Positions 31,250 to 42,654 of a stretch of DNA of 51,119 nt are shown one piece after another. Every line of letters begins with the position of its first letter. Position 1 is the first letter of the stretch. Below the pieces are notes generated by a model. The model was not told where the DNA came from. It saw only the letters and a program-made list of their open reading frames with translations, and made no database searches. A program made the translations under genes and the position numbers. This DNA comes from Lingula anatina (Eukaryota; Brachiopoda; Lingulata; Lingulida; Lingulidae), in assembly GCF_001039355.2 (NCBI RefSeq), contig NW_019774214.1, positions 470,651 through 521,769 of the forward strand, in the 5' to 3' direction.

Positions 31250-31447
31250 TTCCCAGAGCTTTTAGATCGATCTATCCCCGCGGGGAGTCACTACTGTCAG
31301 ATAATCCGGCTTAAATTTCCGTCCCGCCTACTACAAGCTGTAAGGGGGTAATTAACTTTCGTGCCCGCTCGGCTGACAGCTATTTAGCGTGAACCCCAAG
31401 GGAGTTAGGTCGATCTAAAGTAGATCAATCTAATCTCTGGGAATGGG
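31250..31447. mobile_element. Inverted-repeat MITE
   Basis: Ends TTCCCAGAGCTTTTAGATCGATC and AGATCAATCTAATCTCTGGGAA are inverted with few mismatches. About 198 bp with no ORF; target duplication not clear. Related in plan to 6650-6845. Confidence 0.6.
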
Positions 31448-33106
31448 GTCTAAGCGTGTATTAACTCCCTATGACGACGAAAACACCGATGTACATGTAC
31501 CTGTAATAGGAATGGTAGTCCTAGGAATAGAAGTCAGGGCTCCCATATGATAAGAATAGTTAAGGGTTATTTGGGCTATTGGAGTTAGTATATGGGACGA
31601 ATGTCACCTGTACAAAGTAATGGGTAGCGGAATTCCATTCCTGTTACACCGGACCATATCTTGCACTCGTTTTCCCTGACATTTTGAATTATTTCCTTAT
31701 TCCTTTAACCAAATGGCAGATTCCGCACTTATTCATTCCTGAGACGGAATAATTGCTCTATTGGTGAATCTTTATAAGAAAATATTTTGATTTATTGCAT
31801 CTCCAAAACTGTCTGAACATCAAGTGAACCATTTGAAGGATTTACCACAAGAAGACAGTTAATTGCTGACAAACTGTCACCTGCTTCACAGATATTATAC
31901 AGCATACAACATAAAAGCAGCGCTTTACAATATTACACCAGCATATAGCTGCAGATACATTTCTCACTGACCACAAATAGGTTAACCCAGTAACAGGTTG
32001 CTCATATGGCTTATTACGACTCTGATCTGTTCCATTTCACATATCTACAACGAAGGGTTCTTTGCGATGACACAGGAAATATTCATGAAATGAAATGAAA
32101 TGTGCTAAATGACCACGAGGGTAGCATTATAGGCAGAGCCAGTTTGACGTGACCTGCATACATGTTAATTTGTTCATCTGTATGATAAAAAACAAATACT
32201 GTGATAAAGTGCTGAAAATGAAGAAACTCATGTGAGAACCAAGCGGGAAAAACAGATGAAGAAAGGCTATGCAGAAACATTTTAACATTAAAAAAATTCT
32301 TATAACCAATTTTAGATGATAGAAATGTCAGATTGAGATGAAGATTCTGATGTCGATCAGGAGCCTGAAATGTGGATTGAAAATAAAACGCTTACTGGAG
32401 GTAAGACAAAGAGAAAATGGTTGAAAACAAGATAAAATATAATTTAATTTTTAAAACAAGAGGTGGTGATGCCAACGTGATACACCCAAGTGAAGCAAGA
32501 TGGATAGATAGATAGACAGATAGATAAAAATATATTATTTGGTTGGTTCAAAATAGAGGGAAATAAGAGGTCAGTTGATTGTGGTGAAACATAAATAAAA
32601 AGGAGAAATAGTTAAATAAAAGCTACGTAAATATTAAAAAAGGCAACTGGCATTGTAAAATGTCACTTCAGTGACCGGGGAATGACACATTTTGTCAATG
32701 AACTAGATGACAATGATCGAAAATATTCAGTTTTATTCTAGCTTACATTTCAGAGTGTAATTATGCTTATAAAACTATTTCAATGATAAATGAAATTGGA
32801 TTTCCATAAGTATTTATCAATAACCTATTAAAAAGCAGCGCTTTATTTGATGTTTGATGTTTTTAATCTTGAAATAAGATAGCTTACATGAAACCGGTTT
32901 TATTATTCATGTTCAAAGATTATGGGAAAATGGAAGCTGCCCGACCTATCCACATAATTAGATATGCGAGGTTATTGCTATTTTCACTGTACCTCTCCGC
33001 ATTTCAAGAAGCTTCAGATAAAAGAGAATACACTCTGAATGCTCTCTGAATATATGTCTGGATACATAACGTGGAGACTAAGAGGTTGGGTGTAAGCTGC
33101 TGCTGC

Positions 33107-33108
33107 TG

Positions 33109-33140
<32 letters not shown>
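33107..33140. repeat. (CTA)n microsatellite
   Basis: Triplet run in segmental duplication copy 1, absent from copy 2. Confidence 0.9.
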
Positions 33141-33141
<1 letters not shown>

Positions 33142-34973
33142 TCATCCACAACCAAGTGGTCGTAATTGTACTATGTTTATTTTCTCCTATTTTTTCCACT
33201 TCTGTTGATATTCCGCAGGGTGAAAGCTAGCCGAAGTTAAGTAATGAACACGGCAATGTACGCCTTCGTAGCATTGACTGAAATGACCACATCATTTTTT
33301 TATGCTTTTTTCAGCATATATGCAACACTGATAACACATTTCGAGGAGAACCAATTAGCCTGTTGTCTTCCAACTCACAGGAGTGATCAGTCTGACTAAT
33401 ATACAGATCGAGTTTGAAAAAAAAGCTTGATCGGTTTAGTTTTGATGAAGTTATGCCTTTTTTGAATATACATGTAACTGGTTTTTCCTCAATTTTAATT
33501 CTTAGGCATGTTAACAGTCTCATTATTGAAATAATTAGATTCGTAGTGTTTTTTTATTTACATTTTCTGCATCTTAACAGTGTTAGTTGATTATATAAAA
33601 TGATGGTAAACCTGTTATCGGGTATTGTGTAATTAAGTGTCAAAAATGGAAATAAACTCGTATCATTGCAGTTTGTCAGATTCAATCATTCACTATGTTC
33701 AGACTTTCAGCATGGATCAAATTGGACATTTAAAATTGTTCTATTGATATTTTTCCTATCTCGACAATTTTCTTAGTTAATAATAGAAAATATCAGTAAA
33801 TTGATTATTCTCATTTATGTAAAAAGGTATCGAAAATGGAAATAAACTTTTTTCAGTACAGTTATCTCTTGTTTACATTTTGGCATTATTAAGGTATGAC
33901 TCTGAACTTCCATGGGCTTGAAGACTTTTGCTAGTCACATTTTTCTGAATATGCATGATACTTTTATTTTATTATTAAAATTGATGATCATTATGCTGTT
34001 AAGCATAATGTAATGTTGCATCAAAATTGAAGAAAACCCTATTTTGGGCACTGCCTCCTTGGTGACCATTAAAGGAAAACCATGTCACTTATTCTACTAA
34101 AACTAAAAGTAAAGAAACATAGGACTAGAATACAGCTTCATTTGGAAAATCTGTCTTATTAGTTAATATTCTGGAATTTATATAGTTTTTTGTAAAAATT
34201 AAATTTTTACAAATCGGCATTTTCAAGGTGTGAATTTGGACCTCCAAGGGCTTGAAGACCTTTGCTAGACACATTTTCTGAATATCCATGATACTTTTAT
34301 TTTATTATTAAAAATTGATGGTATTTAGCATGATGTAAATGTAAGGTTTGTTGTGATTGTGTTCGGTGTCGTGTATGTTCGTGGAGGTCACGGGTTGAAA
34401 GACCACGCCCCATAAAATTTGATTTCCACCTGAAAGTCGGACGGAGATGCAGGTTGAATAACTGAAATAGTTATTCCAGTGATCTTGCAGGTAAGTTTAA
34501 CTATATTTAATAAAGGACCAATCCATAGTTTAAATTCATACATTTCTAAACTTATATATTTATTTTTATGGTATTTTTGCCATTGTTATATTTTTATTTT
34601 TTTGTTTTATTAGAAACGTGGCACTAACCGTTTGTATTTAAAATATTGTATCTTACAACATATTGTCATTTAATGCAATAAAATAAAGATATTTAATTCG
34701 TAGGACTATTGAAATAAATGACTACGAGGGTGGGGTAAGTCATACCAAGGTTGATATATTCTGCATGCGTGTTAATTGATTATTTTTTAATGATAAAAGG
34801 GAAACGTTGTAATTTTAGTTGTATTTCAAAATGAAAACGATCATGAAAGTCATTATGCCAATCAAGAGGGGGTCGACAGATGTAGAAAGACTGACAGACA
34901 AAATTTAATGATCATTTTGAAATTCTAAGCATAAAAATATTTCTGTAGTATTTATAGAGTCGTGATATTTTAA

Positions 34974-35780
34974 ATGAGAGAGTTAGATGGGAAACCGGGA
35001 ATCAATGTTGGTGGTCACATCTTTAACAACCTGCGATATGCGAATGGCACCGTTCTGATTGCCGAAAATGAGGCGGACTTACAAGAATCTCTAAAAATCG
35101 TGGAAACAAAAAGTGGTGAAAAAGGTCTGGAGTTGAACAGCAAGAAGACGGAAGTAATGGTAGTTAGCCGAAAGAAAGAAATAGCTAACTGTAAAATTTA
35201 CACAAACGGAACAGAACTAAAACAAAACCCTCTTTTTAAATACCTAGGAACTCGCATTGCAGCCGATGGGTGCAGCGACACGGAAATAAAATCAAGGACT
35301 GCTCAAGCAAAGGCAGCTTTTCAAAAAAAAAAAAAAAAAAAAAAAATGAAATCAGTTTTAACCAACAAACATCTATCAATTATCACGAGAAAGAAAGTTT
35401 TACAATGTTACATCGAACCTATTCTTATGTATGGATGCGAAGCTTGGACCCTATGTAAACAAATGAAGAAGAAAATCGAAGCAACTGAAATGTGGTTTTA
35501 CAGACGAATGATCCACATTCCTTGGACTGATAGAAAAAAAAATACAAATGTGTTGAAAGATGCAGACGCCAAAAGATCGCTCTTTAACAAAATTCGAAAA
35601 CGACACACAAAAATTTTCGGCCACATTATAAGGAATGGGGGTCTTGAGCATCTGACCACTACAGCCAAAATCAATGGGAAAAGAAGCCGCGGAAGACAAC
35701 GGGAAAAAATCAGAGACGGTCTGGTATCCTGGATGGGACTGGAGACGACGGTTGACTTGCTGAGAGCCACTCGGGACTGA
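34974..35780 (+). CDS. LINE reverse transcriptase, C-terminal part
   Basis: 268 codons, open from the truncated 5' end to a stop. It begins just before the RT active-site motif, NLRYANGTVLIAENEADLQ, where the usual YADD reads YANG, so the enzyme would be inactive even if complete. Downstream motifs are PLFKYLGTRIAADG, QCYIEPILMYGCEAWTLCKQ, EMWFYRRMIHIPWTDRK and RSRGRQREKIRDGLVSWMG, as in RTE-like LINEs. An A-run (35323-35346) adds a lysine tract inside the ORF while keeping the frame. No upstream endonuclease is present. The ATG is fortuitous and falls at the insertion junction. Confidence 0.85.
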   Translation: MRELDGKPGINVGGHIFNNLRYANGTVLIAENEADLQESLKIVETKSGEKGLELNSKKTEVMVVSRKKEIANCKIYTNGTELKQNPLFKYLGTRIAADGCSDTEIKSRTAQAKAAFQKKKKKKKMKSVLTNKHLSIITRKKVLQCYIEPILMYGCEAWTLCKQMKKKIEATEMWFYRRMIHIPWTDRKKNTNVLKDADAKRSLFNKIRKRHTKIFGHIIRNGGLEHLTTTAKINGKRSRGRQREKIRDGLVSWMGLETTVDLLRATRD

Positions 35781-36008
35781 GATGTGCGGAGACATGATCA
35801 CCAACAGGGCCGTAGCCTGAGCAAAATGCCAGGGGGGGCAGTAAGCGGACACGAGGGGGCAAAGCCCCCCAAGGGGGAGGGGGTGTCCCCCTACCAGTGT
35901 GGACAATTCTAAATCCCAGGGGGGGCAGCTGCCCCCCCTGCCCCCCCGGAGGCTACGGCCCTGACCAAAGCTGAACGGCAGGACACTGAATGATGATGAT
36001 GATGATGG
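34975..36008 (+). mobile_element. 5'-truncated LINE (RTE-like), 12-bp target duplication
   Basis: Flanked by TGATATTTTAAA at 34963-34974 and 36009-36020. The allelic-like copy at 50860-50890 has the site without the LINE. The element carries the reverse transcriptase ORF 34974-35780 and ends in a GATGAT repeat tail. A MITE (35805-35963) is inserted between the ORF and the tail. Confidence 0.9.
35805..35963 (+). mobile_element. hAT-like MITE, short form (159 bp), 5-bp target duplication
   Basis: CAGGGCCGTAGC...GCTACGGCCCTG ends, with ACCAA at 35800-35804 and 35964-35968. Rich in G and C runs. It is the internally shortened, reverse-oriented relative of 47970-48452. Confidence 0.88.
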
Positions 36009-36439
36009 TGATATTTTAAAATATCAAATTGTTTTTAAATCACTTGAATGGTTTCTGTAAGGTGATTTAAATGAAGATTAACCGTTGATTTTCCATAAAT
36101 ACAGAGTTCCATTTGACACGTAAGATACATTTGATCTCTTATTTGATAGAACGTAGAAAAAGTGATTTAATTGTTTTGACCTTGAAGGTTTCATATTCAA
36201 GGTTTGCGGCATAGAGATGCTTTCAGCTGGCTCAAACACTTCATCAAATATGCGACGTCTTTGCTTTTTCCACCACATTACCTGAGCCCCTAAACGCTAA
36301 TTAAAATCTTCAGATGGAACTGAATATACTGACAAAAACACAAATGACAACATGTGGCAGTTGCAAACAGTTTTTGCTATTCAGGAATCATAACGGAGTG
36401 ACTGGGGATGGGGAAAGCTACTTACGCCAGTGTTTCTAT

Positions 36440-36860
36440 AGCTTAGACAACACCGTGAAACAGTTTGAATCTCTATATTTTCCAAATTATCATTTGTAAA
36501 AGAATTACACGCCCCACAGAAGACCCTCATGTCAGTCTCTAGTCACAGCAACGACCGCTGGTGCGTCTGACATTATCATGCTGCTACCAGGGCTCTCAAT
36601 CGGCAAGGTATTCTTTGGGATAGGTTTTGTCTGATGCCTGGTCTTTTTAGGATGTCTGTAAACTCTACTTTGGCCACTAAAAGCGGTACAGGTGAAATTT
36701 GACAGGTGAAAGTCACGCGGTTTCGGTGTTCTACGCAGAAATAGGTATGGTCCCCAGTTCATTAGAGAAACCGACAACGATGTTTTGCTGTTTACAGTGG
36801 CTCTTTCAGAGGTCGTCTGGTTTCTAACTTGATAAAATCTTTCTGGTGTTCATTTTAATC
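36440..36860. repeat. Block duplicated around the VWD promoter, copy 1
   Basis: Shares TCCAAATTATCAT...TAAAAGAATTACA, CTGCTACCAG...GGCAAGG and AGCGGTACAG(G/A)TGAAATTTGAC with 38870-39630, in order, with gaps. No function is apparent. Confidence 0.6.
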
Positions 36861-38280
36861 CTTTTTACCTATGACATTTTATAAGATTTATATCGTAAAG
36901 AGGAAGACGGGTTATCATGTAACTGTAACTCGAACTGAACATATGAAGGATAAGATGACACGCGTGCGCAGTCTGGAATATTCCTGAACGTAATAAGATG
37001 GAAAAAATAAGTCTTACGTAATCTAACCACACAAATTTTTCTGCTTAAGACGGCTGAAACCCGCATTAATTAAGCTAGAATGTCTTCAAAAATACTAAAT
37101 ATTTCAGACATTAAGGTACCTTGTGGTTTAATTAAGAAAGGCTTCTGGGTTTTAGTGGATGAGTCAAAGATTTTCTTAAGTCTCCCTGGGAGGGGGGGGG
37201 GAGGTGGGTAGCAACGTGTCGTTATTACTCAGTGTCTGCTGATAACGTTATGATAGTGGACGGGGACAAAATAGAACTATTTGTATTGTCCTCCCTTTTT
37301 GTCAGATGCCTGCTAAGACATTCAATTTGTAGATTATAACTCATTGTACCCCTATAAGTAAATAAGTAATTGTAAATGAGTATCGAAGGAGAAAAACGCT
37401 TCGAAAACTAAATGGCCTATTGAATTGGTAGTAATCGTTGTAGTAATCGTTGTCCGACACGCTACATGTATTAGAAGTGGCCTGGGAATTCAGTGATTTT
37501 TGGGTTGGTTTGTTTTGTATTATTCTGCTTTAAGCAAGGCATAAATAACCTTTTCTCACTTTCAATACCAAGGCGTTAAATGATTTCACTAATTAAAATA
37601 ATGGATAACTAGAAAAACACTCAGAGAGCGCAGATATCCGCCAAGGCAGCAAAGTCTCCATCCAATGCCGTTTCACCCCTAAATTTTCATTCTATAATGA
37701 TTACGTTTTGATTATTTGATTATTTGATTGATTGATTATTTATCCGGATCACCACCAAAAACTAATCATCTGTTTCTTGGCCCACTTCTGACAGTTCCTG
37801 AAAATTTCATCAAAATCGGTCCATAACTTAGTTTTTGATTTTTGATTATTGATTGATTAGTGATCTTACTATTTTGCTCCATATTGGCGTCGCAGTGTAC
37901 ATCATTGGTCAAATGATCGAAGGTTTCTATAACGTCTAGGATAGTTTTGTGCTGGTCGACCAAGTCACGACTTAAAATGTATAAATATGAAATATATGAA
38001 CTTGATAATTTAACAGTCTTCGCAAAAGATCTCGCATGCAGCGAAATGACAAAGACCACCGAAACATACTTTGAAATTAACAGTAAAAATTGAGTAAGAG
38101 AGATATTAAGTGGAGCTTGAGATTCTTCTTTCTCTCTCTCTTATTTCTTTCTTTATTCTTCATTTTTATTTGTAAAACCCACAACTCCTCTGCATCAACC
38201 TACGCACATTGTCAGAACGCGCACGCGCACTCTCAGTTTGCTCACGTGGAAAATTGCTGCGTGTCCACCTTTAAAAATTG
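36861..38280. other. Region upstream of the VWD gene
   Basis: Holds a G-run (37190-37210) and, at about 37630-37860, a dispersed repeat containing GACAGTTCCTGAAAATTTCA, a type found near ATTGATTATTTATCC runs. Otherwise nothing is recognised. Confidence 0.5.
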
Positions 38281-38288
38281 TATAAATA
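38281..38288 (+). promoter_or_regulatory. TATA box of the VWD gene
   Basis: TATAAATA lies 93 bp upstream of the signal-peptide ATG, at a spacing that predicts a start of transcription near 38310 and a 5' leader of about 60 nt. It is the only TATA element I could tie to a gene here. Confidence 0.65.
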
Positions 38289-38373
38289 GGAAGAACGGAG
38301 GAAAGAGCGTCGCAGTTGCCCTTTCTCCTTCTAGTCTGCTACACATTGGACAAGAAAGGGGACTCTCTTGAAG

Positions 38374-38554
38374 ATGACAGGACAAAGAGGCGTGGCCGTG
38401 CTTCTGATCATCGCTTTGACAACGGTGACATCCGTAACTGGCGCGGGTCCCGTCCCCTTTACTCCGCAGGAAGAGGCTCAGAGAGACAATGCTACAGCTG
38501 AAATGGCTGACCTTCCAGCCGAGGATCAGGAGCCACTGCCCGCTGGTCCAATAC
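38374..38554 (+). CDS. VWD gene exon 1: signal peptide
   Basis: Starts MTGQRGVAVLLIIALTTVTS and continues with an acidic, Pro-rich linker (EDQEPLPAGPI) to donor GTAAGTTAC. Ends in phase 1. One N-glycosylation sequon is visible (NAT). Confidence 0.8.
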
Positions 38555-40508
38555 GTAAGTTACGTTTTTTGCAAACGTGACCGAATATGAAAACAAACAT
38601 TTATCGTTGATGACTTTAACTCAAGTGTTAGCAAGAATGTTATTGAGCTGCAGCTTTTATCACGTTTGTTAATCTAACGCTACTAAATATAGACTTGACA
38701 TTTTATATGTAATATTTTTTATCAGTTTTTTCTTATTTTGTTTCCCGGTAAATAAAAACAAGGATTAAAATCGTGTTCTAATAATTTCAAATATCTCTTT
38801 GATGTCCCTGTGACATCAGTTCATTAAATGAATTCGCCAGAGAAGCAAACAAAAATATATTGCCTATTCTTAGTCGTGCGACAACAATTAAAAGCTATAT
38901 GTTGGATCTCCATCTTTTCCAAATTATCATCTTTAAAAGAATTACAGTCGCTGTTACGCCTGACCTCATCTGGCTGCACTGCTACCAGAGCTTTCAAGCG
39001 GCAAGGCATTTGTCGGGATAGCTTTTTAAAGTTAAGTCTGCAATAACATTCCAGCCATAGGCCTATTTTGTTCAATTTGGTTCGTTTTCGTTGTAGGACA
39101 TGTAGGCCGTTGATTTGGCGAGTAATGAGCTCCCTACATGTAGTCTATGTGGGCCAAAATTTTGATGACAAAGGTAGCTGCTCATTTCTTTGGGTCTGTA
39201 AGTTATCTGATTTTATAAGTGCTCTATGTGAACCGGCAATCTTATAGTGCAACCTGAAATTGTTCCTACGGTGCCCGTTATCAAATGGTAGTCAATTTTT
39301 TTCCTAGATTATTCCTTTATTTGATCTGGTTCAGATTTTCAGCAATGACTACCATTGTTTTGGCACCAATGTGGTATCCACTCTAAATACTGAAGCTTTC
39401 AATGACCCTAGTAACTTCAGACGCGGCACACACTTCGTCGTAGACCTCTTCAGGATTTCTTTTAACTCTGTTTTGAATAGTTTAGCGGTACAGATGAAAT
39501 TTGACTTCATTAAAGAAAGCCACGCTGTTTCAGGGTTCTACTCAGAAAAGGTCATAGTCTCTATTTTGCTGTTCACAGTGCTTTCCTCATAGGTATTTTG
39601 GTATTCCAACCTGCTGAAACCAGTTTGGTGTTTGCTAAGGGGTCTTGAAAAACGCGTTTTGGTGGCAATTTACCCCTTATTCAGAACACTATGACAGGAA
39701 ACTGTGTTACATGTACTTATCATTTTGTAACTTAAAAGAATGGATTGACATACATCTCATGTTGGAAAACCAGCTATATTGGGTTATTACTCCCAAATGT
39801 ATGACATTTGTTGTGAAGTTTTCATTTTTCTATTCCCGGTATTTTCAAAGTGAAAACTTAAACTTCATGGGCCTGAAGCGTTACGTTAGGTACACATTTT
39901 ACTTACAACCATATTGCCTGTTTTACATTATTAAAATTTGGTGCTGACCCGTATTAATGTATTATGTCATCAGAATTGACAGTTTTCTGTTTTATGCATC
40001 GTTTTTTCCTGGTTTTTGTCTGTACATTTGACATCTTTGTTATCTTACATACCATAGGTCCCAAAGCTTTTCAATACAGAAGTTACTTTTCAAATCCCTC
40101 TGTATTGTGTCTAGCGTATCATTCACCTTCAATAAGATCATTAAATGGAGCTTTATGGAGGTACTGGAATGCATCCAAACCAGTTTTCCTTTTTCAATCA
40201 AGTTACCCCTGATCATTTCAGCGGCAATCCCGGGTTGTGAATGCCATGCGCATGGTGATGTCCGCTATGTTACGTGTGATGGGAAAGTCTTCAGATATAA
40301 CACCCCGCCCACCGTTATAGGTGTAATGGCAAAGCCTATAATAAGCTGGCTTTGGTATATAATAACGGAACAGGAATTCTTTGATGGAGGACCGAAGACC
40401 CGTCTGTCAGCAGTGAAATTCAAGTCCTTTTTTTTCTACGTGAAAATTGAGTACAAAAAGACTATAGATCCAGATGGACTGTACAAAATAACGGTAAGTC
40501 ACTCCTCT

Positions 40509-40548
<40 letters not shown>

Positions 40549-42489
40549 TGTCTGTCATGCCACTTAATATACTGCTTCCAAAAGTTACTATTATACTTGA
40601 ATAGGGAGACATAAATTGGCAATGTTACCGTGACTTTGAATTTTACATTTGACCTAGTTTCACCATAAACTAAACTTTTTAATAAATTCCGACCCTTATA
40701 TCTCCAGTACTGGCAGAGATACGCCCGAAGTTATTTGAATAGGTATTCACATATTATCGTCAATCTTAAAGTGATCTTGACCTTTTACCTACTTTTCAGC
40801 TAACGTCTGTATAATGTAACCGTGGGACAGTTCAGGTTCGAGACGTGAACTTCGCATATTTCATCCATTTTATCTCCAGAACTGGCAGAGATACGCCCAT
40901 AGTTACAATTGAACTTGATTAGGAAGATATATACTGGCAATCTAACTGTGACCTTGAAATGTACCGTTGGCCTTATTTTCACTATTAACTTTGCAATTTT
41001 CTCTGATATCTCTGATATCCCCAAAATTGGCAAAATTACCCATATAGTTACAATTGAAATTGAATAGGAAGTCATATTCTGGCAATCTTACTGTGACCTT
41101 GAATTTACCTTTGACCTACTTTTCATGATGAACTGAACTGCAAGTTTTCTGGTAGAGATACGCCCATGTTTACTATTGAACTTAAATAGGAAGTAATGTA
41201 TTGGCAATCTTACACCTGAATTTAATCTTTAACCTACTAAGATGTTCTTGAATTTGACCTTTGACCTTTGACCTACTTTTTCACCATGGATTGCATATGT
41301 TATGCCCCTCATATCTACAAATCTTGGAAATCTTTAATATCGGGTGCAATGTAGGTTATTTGGAACAGATTTTTCAACATTTGATGTGGCGCATTATTGT
41401 CTTGTTTACGATGTATGATAGATAAATGAATAAAGTAATAGCATGATAAAACTCATTAATTAAAATTTGCAATATCCGGAGGCGGTATCGCGTCTCTGAT
41501 CCACTTGTGTTATCTTGAAAGACTAGTATGTCCCTAGACAGAATCGAACCCACGTCTGCCTGCTTCGTAGGTAGGCACTCTTACAGCTAGGGGATCCGAT
41601 AGAAGGATATTCTAATGGTTGGACTCAACCCTTTCCAAAAGTAAACACAGTTGGGTATATGAATAAGGAACCAGAGTAAAATGCACTTTTAAACCATGGT
41701 ACTAGTAATACGTGTGTGTGTGTGCGCGTGTGTGAATCATTTACTTTTATTATATAAAATTCGCAATTTTTTTTGCTGCATGAGTAATTTTATTTGTTCG
41801 TTTGCTTGTTTGTTTCTCTGTTCAGTAGGAAGAGTAATGAACAGATTTTGATAGAATTTTAAGGATAGGTCACAAATGGCCCAAGGAAGAAAGGATTAGA
41901 TTCCATTAATGAATGAATGAATGAATGAATTGATTAATTATGTACAGATTTTGATGACATTTTCAGGAGAGGATTAAAGAAAAAAAATGACCAAATTTTG
42001 GTGCTGATCCATTAATTAATTTATGAATTAATAATTACTTTGTTATTTCTTTTGGCAGAGGTTGTGCTATCTGAGTCCTTTTTTAGTTATAAATTTAATG
42101 CTTATTATTATTATTATTATTATGGTAAGATAACAATATCATCATTGCAGGTGGGAAGTGAATTTGTACCTGGTGTGCCGATATGGGTTGGTTTTGTAAG
42201 CCTTGGTCCCGGTGCTGTAGAAGGAGTGATCTTCGAGGGGCGTGGTTTTCGGATTTCGGTAATTCTGAAAGATGGCGATTTCTACATTGAGGTTCGTTGC
42301 ACGTTCCTGCCACCCGTCCTGTTTGACATTTGGATACTTGTGGCCCGACATTGTCTCCAGATTCACATTCCTCCGATCTGGGACATAGAAGGGATATGTG
42401 GGGATTGGAACGGAGATCCAGGAAACGATGTTACGACACTTGTCGCCTGGCCACAGGTGACACCTATACCGTTTAGGGGATTCCCTTAA
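38374..42489 (+). CDS. Secreted single-domain von Willebrand factor D protein
   Basis: Exons 38374-38554, 40222-40493 and 42151-42489 join in phase (1, then 0) into 263 residues ending at TAA. Exon 1 gives a signal peptide (hydrophobic core VAVLLIIALTTVTSV, likely cut after GAG or TGA) and an acidic linker. Exon 2 opens the VWD domain with CECHAHGDVRYVTCDGKVF, the family's GDPHY-x-TFDG position. Exon 3 closes it with GICGDWNGDPGNDV, equivalent to the GLCGxxNG-x-xDD motif. VWD domains occur in extracellular matrix, mucus and lipid-transfer proteins; here the domain stands alone, with no C8, TIL or EGF module. The ATG at 38374 is chosen because it starts the signal peptide. A possible donor (CAGGTGACA at 42456/42457) inside exon 3 could splice to further exons instead of using the TAA. 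The precise function is unknown. Confidence 0.82.
38870..39630. repeat. Block duplicated around the VWD promoter, copy 2 (intron 1)
   Basis: Diverged relative of 36440-36860 within intron 1 of the VWD gene. It includes an insertion at about 39080-39460 that is absent from copy 1 and that carries part of an open frame (39341-39592). Confidence 0.55.
40222..40493 (+). CDS. VWD gene exon 2: start of VWD domain
   Basis: Acceptor ATTTCAG, then AIPGCECHAHGDVRYVTCDG and the rest of the first half of the domain, ending LYKIT before donor GTAAGTC. A (CT)n tract follows the donor by about 25 bp. Confidence 0.85.
40518..40548. repeat. (CT)n microsatellite
   Basis: CT run just after the donor of VWD exon 2. 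Confidence 0.95.
40640..41502 (-). repeat. Repeat family A, reverse copy of the 5' end and 145-bp array
   Basis: Reverse complement of 7722-9000: GGATCAG...CGATACCGCCTCCGG at 41502 leftward, then about four array units with AGGTCAAAGGTCAA. It lies in VWD intron 2. The body and 3' hairpin of the family are absent. Confidence 0.78.
41529..41597 (-). tRNA. tRNA-Arg-like sequence (pseudogene or SINE head)
   Basis: On the minus strand: an A-box-like TAGCTGTAAGAGTGCC, an anticodon arm with loop CTACGAA (anticodon ACG, Arg) and a B box GGGTTCGATTC. The acceptor and T stems pair poorly and the D loop lacks GG, so it is not a functional tRNA as it stands. Confidence 0.55.
41810..42030. repeat. Dispersed repeat with GAATGAAT tract
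   Basis: ACAGATTTTGAT(A/G)..ATTTT.AGGA occurs twice around a (GAAT)n run, in VWD intron 2. Related in wording to 37780-37840. Confidence 0.5.
42151..42489 (+). CDS. VWD gene exon 3: end of VWD domain
   Basis: Acceptor TTGCAG, then VGSEFVPGVPIWVGF through GICGDWNGDPGNDVTT to a TAA after RGFP. The candidate internal donor after 42456 could give a longer protein. No clear polyadenylation signal is seen close to the TAA. Confidence 0.8.
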   Translation: MGSEFVPGVPIWVGFVSLGPGAVEGVIFEGRGFRISVILKDGDFYIEVRCTFLPPVLFDIWILVARHCLQIHIPPIWDIEGICGDWNGDPGNDVTTLVAWPQVTPIPFRGFP

Positions 42490-42562
42490 CAGCAAACCAC
42501 TCCGATTACGTAAGTGGATTGAAGTTTATCCGTAACATGTATAAAAATTGCTTAAGTTACTT

Positions 42563-42583
42563 TCTCTCTCTCTCTCTCTCTCT

Positions 42584-42653
<70 letters not shown>

Positions 42654-42654
42654 A
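42563..42654. repeat. Compound (CT)n(CA)n microsatellite
   Basis: About 70 bp of CT followed by CA, roughly 75 bp downstream of the VWD stop codon. Confidence 0.96.

Larger units (their letters stand above)
31770..36290. repeat. Segmental duplication, copy 1
   Basis: Blocks 31786-32060, 32085-32345, 32345-32890, 33280-34330, 34830-34974 and 36009-36290 match 46000-46260, 46275-46590, 46825-47400, 49120-49790, 50735-50880 and 50880-51119 in the same order and orientation. Copy 1 carries the LINE; copy 2 carries other insertions. The copies are clearly diverged. Confidence 0.8.

Noticed and set aside
35451-35906. 151-codon minus-strand ORF
   Set aside because: Shadow of the LINE reverse transcriptase and the G-rich MITE on the other strand.
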